Below are positions 1-7,650 of a DNA stretch of 64,000 nucleotides, piece after piece; position 1 is the stretch's first letter; every line of letters starts with the position of its first letter. The notes beneath the pieces were generated by a model, which was not told the origin of the DNA, did not search any database, and saw only the letters and a list, made by a program, of their open reading frames with translations. Source of the DNA: Bacteroides coprosuis DSM 18011 (GTDB taxonomy: Bacteria; Bacteroidota; Bacteroidia; Bacteroidales; Bacteroidaceae). Location of the stretch: the NCBI GenBank assembly GCA_000212915.1, contig CM001167.1, positions 1,728,780-1,792,779 of the forward strand, in the 5' to 3' direction. The translations under genes were made by a program, and so were the position numbers.

Positions 1-1
1 G

Positions 2-643
2 GGTACAGATGGTGTGCTGCTAGGAGCAAGTGCACCTGTGACAAATGCTAATTTTATTTTAGATGTGGGTACGGGTACTGGGTTAATAGCTTTAATGTTG
101 GCTCAAAGAACTGTGTCAGCTCAAATAAAAGCGTTAGAGATAGATGAGGATGCTGTTATACAGGCAAAAGAAAACATAGAGCGATCTCCTTGGAAGGATA
201 GGATAGAAGTAATACAATCTGATTTCAATTTGTATGAACCCAACGAAAAGTATGATCTAATTGTATCAAATCCTCCGTATTTTGTTGATTCGCTACTTTC
301 TCCACATAAGCAGCGTACCAACGCACGACATACCCAAACACTCAGCTTTGATGCTTTACTAGATGGGGTAGTTCGTTGTTTGTCGGCAGTAGGTCGGTTT
401 TCAGTAATCCTCCCCATCGAGGTACAAGATTTGTTTTGTGGACTAGCAAAAGATAGAGGTTTATTTTTAAATAAGATTTTATATATTCAAACCAAGCCAG
501 GAGCTTCTGCCAAAAGAATTATTCTTGATTTTAGTTTTGTAGAATCTATCTTATTGGAAGATATGCTTTTAGTTGAATTAGCTAGACATCAATATAGCAA
601 AGAGTATATTCAACTCACAAAAGACTTTTACTTGAAAATGTAG
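2..643 (+). CDS. trmN: tRNA1(Val) adenine-N6 methyltransferase (TrmN6/YfiC family), 5' end outside window
   Basis: SAM-dependent methyltransferase of the TrmN6 family, which modifies A37 of tRNA-Val. The frame is open from base 2 and reads GTDGVLLGAS at once, the conserved start of this family, so the true start lies just upstream of the window and the internal GTG at 14 is not a start. Motif I is DVGTGTG. The catalytic NPPY motif of N6-adenine methylases is followed by FVDSLLSP. About 213 codons are visible, close to a full-length family member (roughly 235-245). It is followed directly by the tRNA-Pro region. Family assignment is firm; substrate is inferred from the family. Confidence 0.85.
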   Translation, partial: GTDGVLLGASAPVTNANFILDVGTGTGLIALMLAQRTVSAQIKALEIDEDAVIQAKENIERSPWKDRIEVIQSDFNLYEPNEKYDLIVSNPPYFVDSLLSPHKQRTNARHTQTLSFDALLDGVVRCLSAVGRFSVILPIEVQDLFCGLAKDRGLFLNKILYIQTKPGASAKRIILDFSFVESILLEDMLLVELARHQYSKEYIQLTKDFYLKM

Positions 644-669
644 AAAATAAAATCTTTTTTAGAGATTCG

Positions 670-700
670 TTTGCAGATATAAAAATACTTTGTACTTTTG
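670..700 (+). promoter_or_regulatory. Promoter of tRNA-Pro copy 1
   Basis: TTTG at 670-673, a 19-nt spacer, then TACTTTTG at 693-700: an exact match to the Bacteroidetes housekeeping pattern TTTG-N19-TAnnTTTG. Transcription would start near 707, leaving a roughly 37-nt leader before the tRNA. Confidence 0.75.
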
Positions 701-743
701 CATCGCTTTCAGAAAGAAATACTACTGATAGCAATAGTAAAAA

Positions 744-818
744 CGGGGTGTAGCGCAGTCCGGTTAGCGCACCTGCTTTGGGAGCAGGGGGTCCCAGGTT
801 CGAATCCTGGTACCCCGA
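744..818 (+). tRNA. tRNA-Pro(UGG), copy 1
   Basis: A full cloverleaf can be folded. The acceptor stem is CGGGGTG with TACCCCG, the anticodon stem CCTGC/GCAGG encloses the loop TTTGGGA (anticodon TGG), and the T-arm is CCAGG-TTCGAAT-CCTGG. The discriminator base is A818 and CCA is not encoded. The body is identical to the second copy at 982. Confidence 0.95.
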
Positions 819-824
819 CACAGT

Positions 825-860
825 AAAGGAGTTTTAGATTTTTCTAAAGCTCCTTTTTTA
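825..860 (+). terminator. Intrinsic terminator after tRNA-Pro copy 1
   Basis: The stem aggagttttaga (827-838) pairs with tctaaagctcct (843-854), with one G-U pair, and is followed by a T run. Confidence 0.8.
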
Positions 861-981
861 TATTCTATTTTTTAGAGAGCGATACAGAAATATTTTTTAT
901 TGATAAAACTTGTAGATATAAAAATACTTTGTACCTTAGCATCGCTTTCAGAAAGAAATACTACTGATAGCAATAGCAAAA

Positions 982-1056
982 CGGGGTGTAGCGCAGTCCG
1001 GTTAGCGCACCTGCTTTGGGAGCAGGGGGTCCCAGGTTCGAATCCTGGTACCCCGA
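982..1056 (+). tRNA. tRNA-Pro(UGG), copy 2
   Basis: Same 75-nt sequence and fold as the copy at 744-818, anticodon TGG, discriminator A1056, no encoded CCA. Its upstream -7 element is TACCTTAG, a poorer match than in copy 1, so it may be expressed more weakly or depend on readthrough from copy 1. Confidence 0.95.
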
Positions 1057-1062
1057 CACAGT

Positions 1063-1099
1063 AAAGGAGCTTTAGATTTTTCTAAAGCTCCTTTTTTTA
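1063..1099 (+). terminator. Intrinsic terminator after tRNA-Pro copy 2
   Basis: A perfect 12-bp stem, aggagctttaga (1065-1076) with tctaaagctcct (1081-1092), a TTTT loop and a 7-T tail. Confidence 0.85.
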
Positions 1100-1150
1100 T
1101 GGGAATAAGCAGAGAGCACAGCGGGATAGATTAAAGAAACGCTTAAGGAA

Positions 1151-1191
1151 AAAAAGATCCTATCTAAAAAAGTTTTAGATAGGATCTTTTT
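1151..1191. terminator. Bidirectional terminator-like hairpin
   Basis: A perfect 19-bp inverted repeat (1151-1169 with 1173-1191) around a 3-nt loop. It has A/T tracts on both sides, so it could stop transcription in either direction. It separates the tRNA region from the next gene. Its core GATCCTATCTAAA resembles the AGCCTATCTAA stems at 1461, 14351 and 41238. Confidence 0.6.
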
Positions 1192-1378
1192 GTTTTTAGA
1201 GTCTTGCAATCTCTAGAAATAGGAGAGCCCATTTAACCCTTTATAATGCCTATTGGATGTTGAATAAATTAGATAGTATATAGAAATGAAAAACGGGCAC
1301 TCAATCTTCTAAAACAAGAGTTTATATACCTGTTTAGCTACCTGAGAACTCCCTTTTAAAGAAGATATAGATTTTATT

Positions 1379-1411
1379 TGACACCGACATGATGATGACA
1401 TGTCGGTGTCA
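1379..1411. repeat. Dispersed repeat, locus 1 (inverted pair of the TGACACCGACATG unit)
   Basis: TGACACCGACATG (1379-1391) and its exact reverse complement (1399-1411) flank a 7-bp spacer. The same unit recurs at 14241, 24364, 41111 and 54494, always between genes. CCTAGTCAAA follows at 1426-1435 and also occurs beside locus 2. Confidence 0.85.
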
Positions 1412-1452
1412 TGATGATCTCATGACCTAGTCAAACGCATCACTTGTCCCTT

Positions 1453-1486
1453 ATAAAAAAAGCCCATCTAAAGAATTAGATAGGCT
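1453..1486 (-). terminator. Terminator of the MORN/TonB-C gene (minus strand)
   Basis: A stem of 1461-1471 with 1476-1486 (AGCCCATCTAA/TTAGATAGGCT, one mismatch). Read on the minus strand it is followed by a run of seven T. The stem belongs to a recurring AGATAGGCT hairpin type in this window. Confidence 0.65.
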
Positions 1487-1517
1487 TGTACACGTATAAT
1501 ATCATGGAGTGAAATTA

Positions 1518-2345
1518 TCATCTTAAACGAAAGTTAATAGGGAGATAATAGAGAGTGTTTACAGGCTTATTGTCTTTCATTGCCGGACACCAATTATTGG
1601 GTATTAACTTGACAACACGAAGAGCTTCTTCATCAAAAGTTTTGTTTTCACTTTTTTGAATGTAAAAATTATCCATTTCCCCTTTTTTATTGATTCTTAG
1701 AGCTATAACAACTTTTCCTTCTCTTTTTAATCTTTGTTCCTTTACGGGATATTTAATGTTGCGTTTTATAAAGTTCATTAATCCATTGATTCCACCATCT
1801 CTATAATCTGCGGTCTGAAAAGAATCATCTTTTTCTAAATGTTGTTTATCCGTTGAGGTGTACTCTTTTTTGTCTGAGTCTGTAAGAGGAATATCCGTTT
1901 TTACTCCATCAATACATTCCCCTTTTTTTAATAATGCCCCACTTTTACTATACTCATAGTATTTGCCATTTTCTACTCCCTCTTTATAAAATGAGGTGTA
2001 ATAACTTTTCCCATTGCTGTGGTATAGGGTAAAAGGACCTTCTTTTACTCCTTCACCATTGTATCTAATATGAGAGAATAGTTGCCCATTATCATAATAA
2101 TCGAGTTGTGACCCCACTTGTACTCCATTTTTAAATCTCATCACAGATTTTAGTTTGTTTTTTACATAAATGAGCTCTTCTCCATTTTTTAACCCTGCTA
2201 TTTCGGTTATGGTGTCAAGGGCTGTTAACTGTTCAATATCTTGATCTGTATATTCTTGAATAGGAGAGATAGACTGTGCCTTTATCGGATTGCCGCACAC
2301 GATCAGTAAACTAGCAAAGACTGTGGCTAGTATATTCTTTTTCAT
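1518..2345 (-). CDS. Secreted MORN-repeat protein with TonB C-terminal domain
   Basis: A 275-residue protein with an N-terminal signal peptide (MKKNILATVFASLLIVC). The middle part (about 80-150) carries repeated strands of the MORN/YwqK type (YDNGQLFSHIRYNGE, YHSNGKSYYTSFYKEG, YSKSGALLKKGE). The C-terminus (about 185-275) is a TonB-C fold: YPVKEQRLKREGKVVIALRI, then DEEALRVVKLIPN and a final PINFRLR. In Bacteroidetes such domains often sit on envelope or signalling proteins rather than on a true TonB. The partner is unknown. It is transcribed alone on the minus strand with its own terminator. The domain call is firm; the function is not. Confidence 0.8.
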   Translation of the reverse strand: MKKNILATVFASLLIVCGNPIKAQSISPIQEYTDQDIEQLTALDTITEIAGLKNGEELIYVKNKLKSVMRFKNGVQVGSQLDYYDNGQLFSHIRYNGEGVKEGPFTLYHSNGKSYYTSFYKEGVENGKYYEYSKSGALLKKGECIDGVKTDIPLTDSDKKEYTSTDKQHLEKDDSFQTADYRDGGINGLMNFIKRNIKYPVKEQRLKREGKVVIALRINKKGEMDNFYIQKSENKTFDEEALRVVKLIPNNWCPAMKDNKPVNTLYYLPINFRLR

Positions 2346-2490
2346 AGTAAGAAAGATTGATTAGTTAGTAGAGGCTAAATGTAGTGATTTTTTGATCATC
2401 CTATAATCTTTAGTCTAATAAAGTACTGTAAAGTCAAGCTATCTAATGATGAGCAATGAGTATTGATCTGTTTAATCGACCTAAATAAAT

Positions 2491-2514
2491 AGAGGCAAGC
2501 CTAGACTTGCCTCT
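2491..2514 (-). terminator. Hairpin downstream of the lipoprotein gene at 2565
   Basis: A perfect 9-bp stem, agaggcaag (2491-2499) with cttgcctct (2506-2514). On the minus strand it is followed by an interrupted T-rich stretch. Probably the terminator of the minus-strand gene starting at 3599. Confidence 0.55.
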
Positions 2515-2564
2515 GTAATGGTTGGTTCAAAATATTTATTTATTTATGCTAAATAGATATTTCC

Positions 2565-3599
2565 TTAATTATCTATTTTGTTAAACTTCTTGGTGTACTG
2601 AATGTATATAAGCTCTAGATTATTTAAATTTACACATGGAGAGTGGAGCGTGTTATTTGAGTTTTGAATGATTTCTTTTTCGCTAAGTAATCCTATCTCT
2701 TCTCCAGTATTGGGTATATATCTATCTGGCGTTATATTACTAGATTGTACACATTGTTTTTTATAAACACGATGTGTATATAGCTGGAAGCTTTTCTCGT
2801 CATCAGATAGTACTCCGAGTAAATCGGTAGTGGGAGTACCTTCTTTTTCCATACGGTAAACGCGGTTATCCTTTATGTAGAAGAAACTTTTGCTTATAGG
2901 AGAATCTGTTCCTTTATAGCAAATTTGTCGGGTAGTGAAATCTAGTTCCACAAAATTGATGTTCTTCTCTTTTCTCACTAAGGACTCTTGGTCTATTTTT
3001 GCTAAAGTTTCTTGAGTAGTAGCAGTAACTTCCTTTTTGTTCTTATACCAATGTGTGTTAATTTCTTCCTCAGCTAGATCATATGACCATATCCCTTTAC
3101 TGATCTCTTCATATCTCTTTTCACTTGGAACAAATTCTTGACTGACATAAATGTATGAGCCAAACTCGGTGTCATTCGGCTGTAATACCACTTTGATACC
3201 ATTAGCAAATATTTCATCTTCAATTCGGTATAAGGCTACAAGTTCGCCACTAAGTGTTTTTAGAATTATGGTTTCACCGTGAGAGGGTGCTATTTTAGTA
3301 GGATTTAAAGCTATATGACGTCTTACTAATTCATCGGTCATAGGGTCTTCATAGCTGAAGCTATGCGGAGTGCTATCTACGCTCTTTTCTGGAATAAAGA
3401 AAATAGCCTGATTTGCTTCAAGCTCTTCAGCAGGAATATGGGCTAAAATATTGACTCCTTCGCTTGTACGAGCATTAATAAAAGACTCAACGTACTTTTT
3501 TCGAGCTTCTGAATTTATATTTTCTGAAGAGCTACATGCTGTAATCAGCAGTACCCCAAAAAGGGTAAATAATGTAGCTATTTTATATCTAGTTTTCAT
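2565..3599 (-). CDS. Hypothetical lipoprotein
   Basis: A 344-residue protein with a lipoprotein signal peptide (MKTRYKIATLFTLFGVLLITAC; lipobox LITAC, Cys22), so it is exported and lipid-anchored. I recognise no domain. The mature part is polar and beta-rich, with lysine- and glutamate-rich stretches in the middle and repeated Tyr/Trp pairs (GIWSYDL, THWYKNKK). It stands alone between two intergenic gaps and ends near a hairpin at 2491. Nothing nearby suggests a pathway. Confidence 0.7.
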   Translation of the reverse strand: MKTRYKIATLFTLFGVLLITACSSSENINSEARKKYVESFINARTSEGVNILAHIPAEELEANQAIFFIPEKSVDSTPHSFSYEDPMTDELVRRHIALNPTKIAPSHGETIILKTLSGELVALYRIEDEIFANGIKVVLQPNDTEFGSYIYVSQEFVPSEKRYEEISKGIWSYDLAEEEINTHWYKNKKEVTATTQETLAKIDQESLVRKEKNINFVELDFTTRQICYKGTDSPISKSFFYIKDNRVYRMEKEGTPTTDLLGVLSDDEKSFQLYTHRVYKKQCVQSSNITPDRYIPNTGEEIGLLSEKEIIQNSNNTLHSPCVNLNNLELIYIQYTKKFNKIDN

Positions 3600-4036
3600 A
3601 ACTTTAAGGCTTTATTGAAATATATCAAAGATAATTAATATGTATTAAATAATAAGATAATTAGTGTTGATTTTGTTCACTGAAAAGGCTTTTATTATCG
3701 TATAGAAGCATTTTTGCTAGTTTTGTTTTCTTTTTATAATCAATATGTCATACGGGTTGGGTAAATTCTAAATATCCCTTTAATAAGAATTTGATGAACG
3801 TGGTTATTTCTTTGTCATTATTTTTTCTAAAAATAGAGATGCTTGATATAAAATTAGATTAAGAGTGAACCAATCATGATTCATTCTTGTTATTAGATTA
3901 GTTTAGAATGGTTATAATTAACGATATTAAGAAACAGACATTCTATTTCCAAAAAGAGTGAGTTCTTTTTACACGTTGATGTATTAAAATAATGTAGTGC
4001 ATTGCTGAGCAATCTTGAGTCCGCTCAGTAGTATTT

Positions 4037-4084
4037 AGGAAACAAGAGGGACTCTGCTGCAACAGTGTCCCTCGTTCCTTTTAA
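4037..4084 (+). terminator. Orphan terminator-like hairpin
   Basis: GAGGGAC (4046-4052) pairs with GTCCCTC (4067-4073). The stem extends outward through AGG-AAC and GTT-CCT with bulges and ends in TTTT on the plus strand. Both flanking genes run on the minus strand, so no recognised plus-strand gene uses it. Confidence 0.4.
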
Positions 4085-4147
4085 ATTTAATAATCAAAAT
4101 GTCTGTGTACTTTTTCATACAAAAAAATTCATATCGTTTTTAAAAGT

Positions 4148-4184
4148 AAAAAGACCTCTGCTCGTGATGAGTAGAGGTCTTTTA
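4148..4184 (-). terminator. Terminator of the GIN-domain gene
   Basis: AAGACCTCTGCTC pairs with GAGTAGAGGTCTT (one G-U) around GTGAT. It lies 23 bp past the stop of the minus-strand gene and has T-rich flanks on that strand. Confidence 0.7.
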
Positions 4185-4206
4185 ATTATAGTTTAGAATG
4201 TATCTA

Positions 4207-5040
4207 TTATTTTACTGCATGGAAACCTTTCTTACTTACGTTTACTTGATTGGGTTTTCCACTATAACTCACATCTCCTGAACCCGAAACTTTGCCGCTA
4301 ATACTTTGTTTGGCTTGGCAACGAATATCTCCAGAGCCTGAAACTTCCGCATTCACTTGATCTACCTTTAAATTGTGAGCGTGAATATCTCCACTACCGC
4401 TTACTTTGTATTCGGCTTGTTTGGCTTTTCCTGCTTTAAAGTCGATGTCGCCACTTCCTTTTACATAAGCCTTAACGGTTGAGGCATCTGTGTTTCTAAC
4501 TTCTATATCCCCACTACCACTAACTGTAGCATCTAGGTATTTTACTTTTACTGTTTTAATATCTATGTCTCCACTTCCTTTTAAATATAAGTTGAGGCTT
4601 TCTGTGTTTACTAGGGCTACTTCTATATCCCCGCTGCCACTGATAGACATTGAAGTGGAAGAATCCCACTTCATACCCTCTTTCACTATGATATCCCCAC
4701 TGCCGCTTATGTTTAGAGTTTGAAGACTAGGTACTTCTACATATACTTTGACATAATTATTGTCCATGTTGTTACGTCCAAAGAATCTTATTTTTGATTT
4801 ACTCTTTTGTTTAACAATTAAGTCTTTGCCATCTACTTTTATTTCTAAAAGGTCAATAAGTTCTTGTGGTCCTTCTGCTTTTACACTAGTTGTTTTCCCT
4901 TGGGTTACTATTATAGTAGGAGAGCCTGTTAGTTGAATACCTGTAAAATTACCAACGATATAGTCCTTTTTGCCATTTGCTGCAAAAGTTGCAATCACTG
5001 CTAGTACTAAAGTTGCACATAGTAAAATAGTTCTTTTCAT
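4207..5040 (-). CDS. DUF2807 / GIN-domain protein with SGSGDI repeats
   Basis: A 277-residue exported protein (signal peptide MKRTILLCATLVLAVIATFA). It matches the 'putative auto-transporter adhesin, head GIN domain' family: an N-terminal strand region (VGNFTGIQLTGSPTIIVTQG) and then a beta-helix-like ladder in which SGSGDI or KGSGDI recurs about every 20 residues, some nine times from about residue 110 to 258. The repeats are also visible as DNA periodicity (ATATCyCCACTnCC on the plus strand). Such proteins are common in Bacteroidetes and their molecular role is unsettled; the adhesin name is only a family label. It is a single gene with its own terminator. Confidence 0.85.
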   Translation of the reverse strand: MKRTILLCATLVLAVIATFAANGKKDYIVGNFTGIQLTGSPTIIVTQGKTTSVKAEGPQELIDLLEIKVDGKDLIVKQKSKSKIRFFGRNNMDNNYVKVYVEVPSLQTLNISGSGDIIVKEGMKWDSSTSMSISGSGDIEVALVNTESLNLYLKGSGDIDIKTVKVKYLDATVSGSGDIEVRNTDASTVKAYVKGSGDIDFKAGKAKQAEYKVSGSGDIHAHNLKVDQVNAEVSGSGDIRCQAKQSISGKVSGSGDVSYSGKPNQVNVSKKGFHAVK

Positions 5041-5382
5041 AATTTAAAATTTAGTTTAAGCACGAGGTCTTAAATACTTTTATACTCGTTTTTTATATAT
5101 CCTCTTATTTATAAGACGATGGAATGTACTAAAGGTTACAAGATATACTTACTTATTCTGTTTTACATTGAATATCAGCTATTTCTACCGTGTTATTATT
5201 CCGAATGCACCTCTTCATATTTAGTTTAATGGGCAATTAGTGCGAGAGCTAGGCTGATTTAGTTAAAAAAGCAACCCAAAAGGGTAATAATTAACTGCAT
5301 AATATCCTTTTATTATAAATAATTATATTTTTTTATATATTCAAGGCGAAATAATGATTGCAATCATCTAAAATTATTTACT
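5041..5382. other. Divergent intergenic region
   Basis: 342 bp between the start of the minus-strand GIN gene and the start of a plus-strand lipoprotein gene. It must hold both promoters. I find no exact TAnnTTTG element and no repeat. Confidence 0.4.
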
Positions 5383-5655
5383 ATGAAATTTAAAAGAATG
5401 TTTTTTATGCTTGCCGTGATATTTTTAATGATATCATGCTCCAATGATAGAGATTTGGAGTCGCTAAATTCTGTTGACTTGAATAAAATTCAGGTAGTTA
5501 ATATTTCAGATTATCTCAGTCCTAGTACTAGGAATATGAGTACTCTAAAAGAAACGGCACCTTATATGTCTAATAATTATAGGATAACCGTTGCTTTTGA
5601 AAACTTTACTAGTGGTTGCTGCAGTGGAGTGAAAAAAAAGCTATACTTTTGGTGA
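5383..5655 (+). CDS. Small lipoprotein, C-terminus possibly frameshifted
   Basis: A 90-residue lipoprotein (signal MKFKRMFFMLAVIFLMISC, lipobox LMISC, Cys19) with no recognised domain. It ends soon after an 8-A run (VKKKLYFW). If that run had 7 A, the frame would instead read VKKSYTFGEVYYKY and stop at 5672-5674, just 4 nt before the ATG of the next gene at 5679, a more natural operon junction. The listed reading frame overlaps nothing else of note. The two genes are probably co-transcribed. Function unknown; the frameshift is an inference. Confidence 0.6.
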   Translation: MKFKRMFFMLAVIFLMISCSNDRDLESLNSVDLNKIQVVNISDYLSPSTRNMSTLKETAPYMSNNYRITVAFENFTSGCCSGVKKKLYFW

Positions 5656-5678
5656 AGTATATTATAAATATTGATAGA

Positions 5679-6341
5679 ATGAAAACATTAATCAAATTAT
5701 CGTTAGTAGGCTTGTTTCTTCTTCTACCAACATGCATTTATGCTGATCAACCTATAAGATATGGTGTGGTGGGAGGAGTTAATGTGAGCAGTATACACGC
5801 TAGTGGAACAGATTATAAGGCTGGTTTCCATGTGGGAGGTAAAATGGATGTACTTATTTCTAATAATTGGTACTTAGATGTTTCGGCTCTTTTTTCAATG
5901 AAAGGATGGAAATCAACACAGTATTTGCATTATTTTGAAGAAGAGATTCTGGAAACAGATAAATACACTCTGAATAACTATTATTTTGAAGTACCTATTC
6001 ATGCTATGTACAAAATACAGGTTAGTCCAAAGGTATCCATTAATTTATCTGCAGGGCCCTATCTAGGTTTTGGGTTATTTGGAAAAGTGCATGTGAAAGC
6101 CAAAACTTCTTCCTATTCAGATCTAGGAAAAACGCTCGAAGAAGCCAAAGACTCTGCTAGTCTATACAAAAGTGGTAGTGGAGATAAACGATTTGATTTT
6201 GGTATAGGAGCTAAGGTAGGTGTAGAAATTAATAAGAAGTTCCAAATATCTGCTGGGTACGACTGGGGTTTCTTGAAGAGTAATAGTGGTGACGATAGTC
6301 AGAATCGGAATATCCCTATATCTTTCACTTACATCTTTTAG
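5679..6341 (+). CDS. PorT-like outer-membrane beta-barrel protein
   Basis: 220 residues with a signal peptide (MKTLIKLSLVGLFLLLPTCIYA). The rest looks like an 8-stranded outer-membrane barrel of the PorT/OMP_b-brl_2 type: GVVGGVNVSSIHASGTDYKAGFHVGGKMDV, alternating hydrophobic strands such as YFEVPIHAMYKIQV and INLSAGPYLGFGLFG, then FGIGAKVGVEINKKF and a C-terminal aromatic residue (FTYIF). The frame is open further upstream to 5616, but ATG 5679 directly precedes the signal peptide and is the likely start. Role unknown; this family includes both secretion (T9SS) and plain structural members. Confidence 0.8.
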   Translation: MKTLIKLSLVGLFLLLPTCIYADQPIRYGVVGGVNVSSIHASGTDYKAGFHVGGKMDVLISNNWYLDVSALFSMKGWKSTQYLHYFEEEILETDKYTLNNYYFEVPIHAMYKIQVSPKVSINLSAGPYLGFGLFGKVHVKAKTSSYSDLGKTLEEAKDSASLYKSGSGDKRFDFGIGAKVGVEINKKFQISAGYDWGFLKSNSGDDSQNRNIPISFTYIF

Positions 6342-6400
6342 TAAAGAAGGGTAGAGAATATATTAAATGTTATTTTAGCATAACTAACAAAATACTTATA

Positions 6401-6434
6401 TAAGGGTAGGTCAAATTAGGCTTACCCTTTTTTA
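6401..6434 (+). terminator. Terminator after the barrel gene
   Basis: AAGGGTA (6402-6408) pairs with TACCCTT (6423-6429), followed by a run of T on the plus strand. Confidence 0.65.
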
Positions 6435-6641
6435 TTGGACAAGAGAAAAATACAAGAAGTTTAATCGGATTTGTTATCTATCTGAAAATAAATTTGTCTT
6501 GAATATTGTATTTTCTTATTTTTACCAACTTCTCATAAATGGATATAAGAATTCTTATTTATATAAAGTTAATATGAGGTTGTTTTAAATCAATTTACAC
6601 AACCAGTTTGTTATAAGATTTATTTTTAACATTTTGTTCCT

Positions 6642-7382
6642 ATGAAGAAAATTTTAGCCTATCCACTTTCTGTTTTGTATTACCTCTTTTTTGGTCTTAC
6701 ACTGGTTGTCTTTCATGTCATTCAGTGGCTGAGCTATACCTTAGGAGGTTATCAAGCCCATAAAGTAAGTGTTGATTGGCTGTGTTATTTTCTGGTAAGC
6801 AATACTTATGTATTAGGAACTCGGTATAGATTTGAAAATCTAGATAAATTACCACAAGGAGTACCTTTAATTGTAGTAGCAAATCATCAGAGCTTTTACG
6901 ATATACCTGCTATTAATTGGTATATGAGAAAACATCATATTAAGTTTATTAGTAAAATAGAACTAGGCAAAGGAATCCCGAGTATATCCTACAACTTAAG
7001 AAATGGAGGATCCGTATTAATAAATAGAAAAGATCCTCGCCAATCCTTGCGTGAAGTAGGAAAACTGGGAGAGTACATTGAGAAGTATAATCGATCTGCT
7101 GTGATCTTTCCTGAGGGTACGCGTAGTAAAACAGGTAAACCCAAGGCTTTTAATGAAAGTGGCATAAAAGTACTTTGTCGCAAAGCCCCATCAGCTTATA
7201 TTGTACCTATTACTATTAATAATTCGTGGAAGATGACTCGTTGGGGAGCCTTTCCACTGGGCATAGGTAATAAATTGACTTTTACTATCCAAGAGCCTTT
7301 CGCTATTAAAGGTATGCCTTTTGAGGATATTTTCAATAGGGTACAAGATGTTATAGTAAGTGGAATCAATCCAGGTGAATAG
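6642..7382 (+). CDS. plsC: 1-acyl-sn-glycerol-3-phosphate acyltransferase
   Basis: A 246-residue membrane acyltransferase that makes phosphatidic acid from lysophosphatidic acid in phospholipid synthesis. It has an N-terminal hydrophobic segment (about 8-30). Motif I is NHQSFYD (HX4D) near residue 80, followed by a KIELGKGIP-type block and GGSVLINR. Motif III is FPEGTRSKTG and motif IV VPITINN. Length is typical. It stands alone, with long intergenic gaps on both sides. Confidence 0.9.
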   Translation: MKKILAYPLSVLYYLFFGLTLVVFHVIQWLSYTLGGYQAHKVSVDWLCYFLVSNTYVLGTRYRFENLDKLPQGVPLIVVANHQSFYDIPAINWYMRKHHIKFISKIELGKGIPSISYNLRNGGSVLINRKDPRQSLREVGKLGEYIEKYNRSAVIFPEGTRSKTGKPKAFNESGIKVLCRKAPSAYIVPITINNSWKMTRWGAFPLGIGNKLTFTIQEPFAIKGMPFEDIFNRVQDVIVSGINPGE

Positions 7383-7512
7383 GTGTTTATTCTCTTGTAC
7401 TAAGTGATATCATTTAGTTCTGAATACCTAAACTATCACTGCTAGAGAGCTTTATTTTATTGCTACTATAATATACTAGAGTAGATATAAATTGATATTG
7501 AGTAAATTTACT

Positions 7513-7520
7513 TATCTTTG
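7513..7520 (+). promoter_or_regulatory. -7 element upstream of rhlE
   Basis: TATCTTTG matches TAnnTTTG. An ATTG lies 18 nt upstream as a weak -33 element. The start would be near 7527, giving a long (about 125 nt) untranslated leader before the ATG at 7651, as is common for cold-induced genes. Confidence 0.55.
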
Positions 7521-7650
7521 TGCCGTTGAAAACATTTCGTGTTGGTTCTCCTCATTTTTTAGTAAAAGGCTTTCTCTCCACTATTTGTTTGAAAGATACA
7601 TTTAAAATGCTGCTACATATAAATAAAAGGTAGGGGCTTAACATTAATGC

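Larger units (their letters stand above)
670..1099 (+). repeat. Tandem duplication carrying promoter, tRNA-Pro and terminator
   Basis: Two copies about 238 bp apart (roughly 670-860 and 909-1099) share the promoter region, a leader containing gctttcagaaagaaatac, the tRNA and the terminator hairpin. The tRNA bodies are identical. The flanks differ by a few substitutions and one A deletion before the second tRNA. The second copy has CTTG and TACCTTAG where the first has TTTG and TACTTTTG. Confidence 0.85.
3600..4206. other. 607-bp intergenic region with two hairpins
   Basis: AT-rich, with no convincing gene. It holds an unassigned hairpin at 4037-4084 and the minus-strand terminator of the next gene at 4148-4184. 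The stretch before the first hairpin could encode a small RNA but shows no clear TAnnTTTG promoter. Confidence 0.5.

Noticed and set aside
615-821. Minus-strand frame across tRNA-Pro copy 1
   Set aside because: It is antisense to the tRNA, its promoter and a methyltransferase end; the translation is low-complexity and lacks support.
4490-4723. Plus-strand frame rich in ISPLPL repeats
   Set aside because: It is the antisense shadow of the SGSGDI repeats of the GIN-domain gene.
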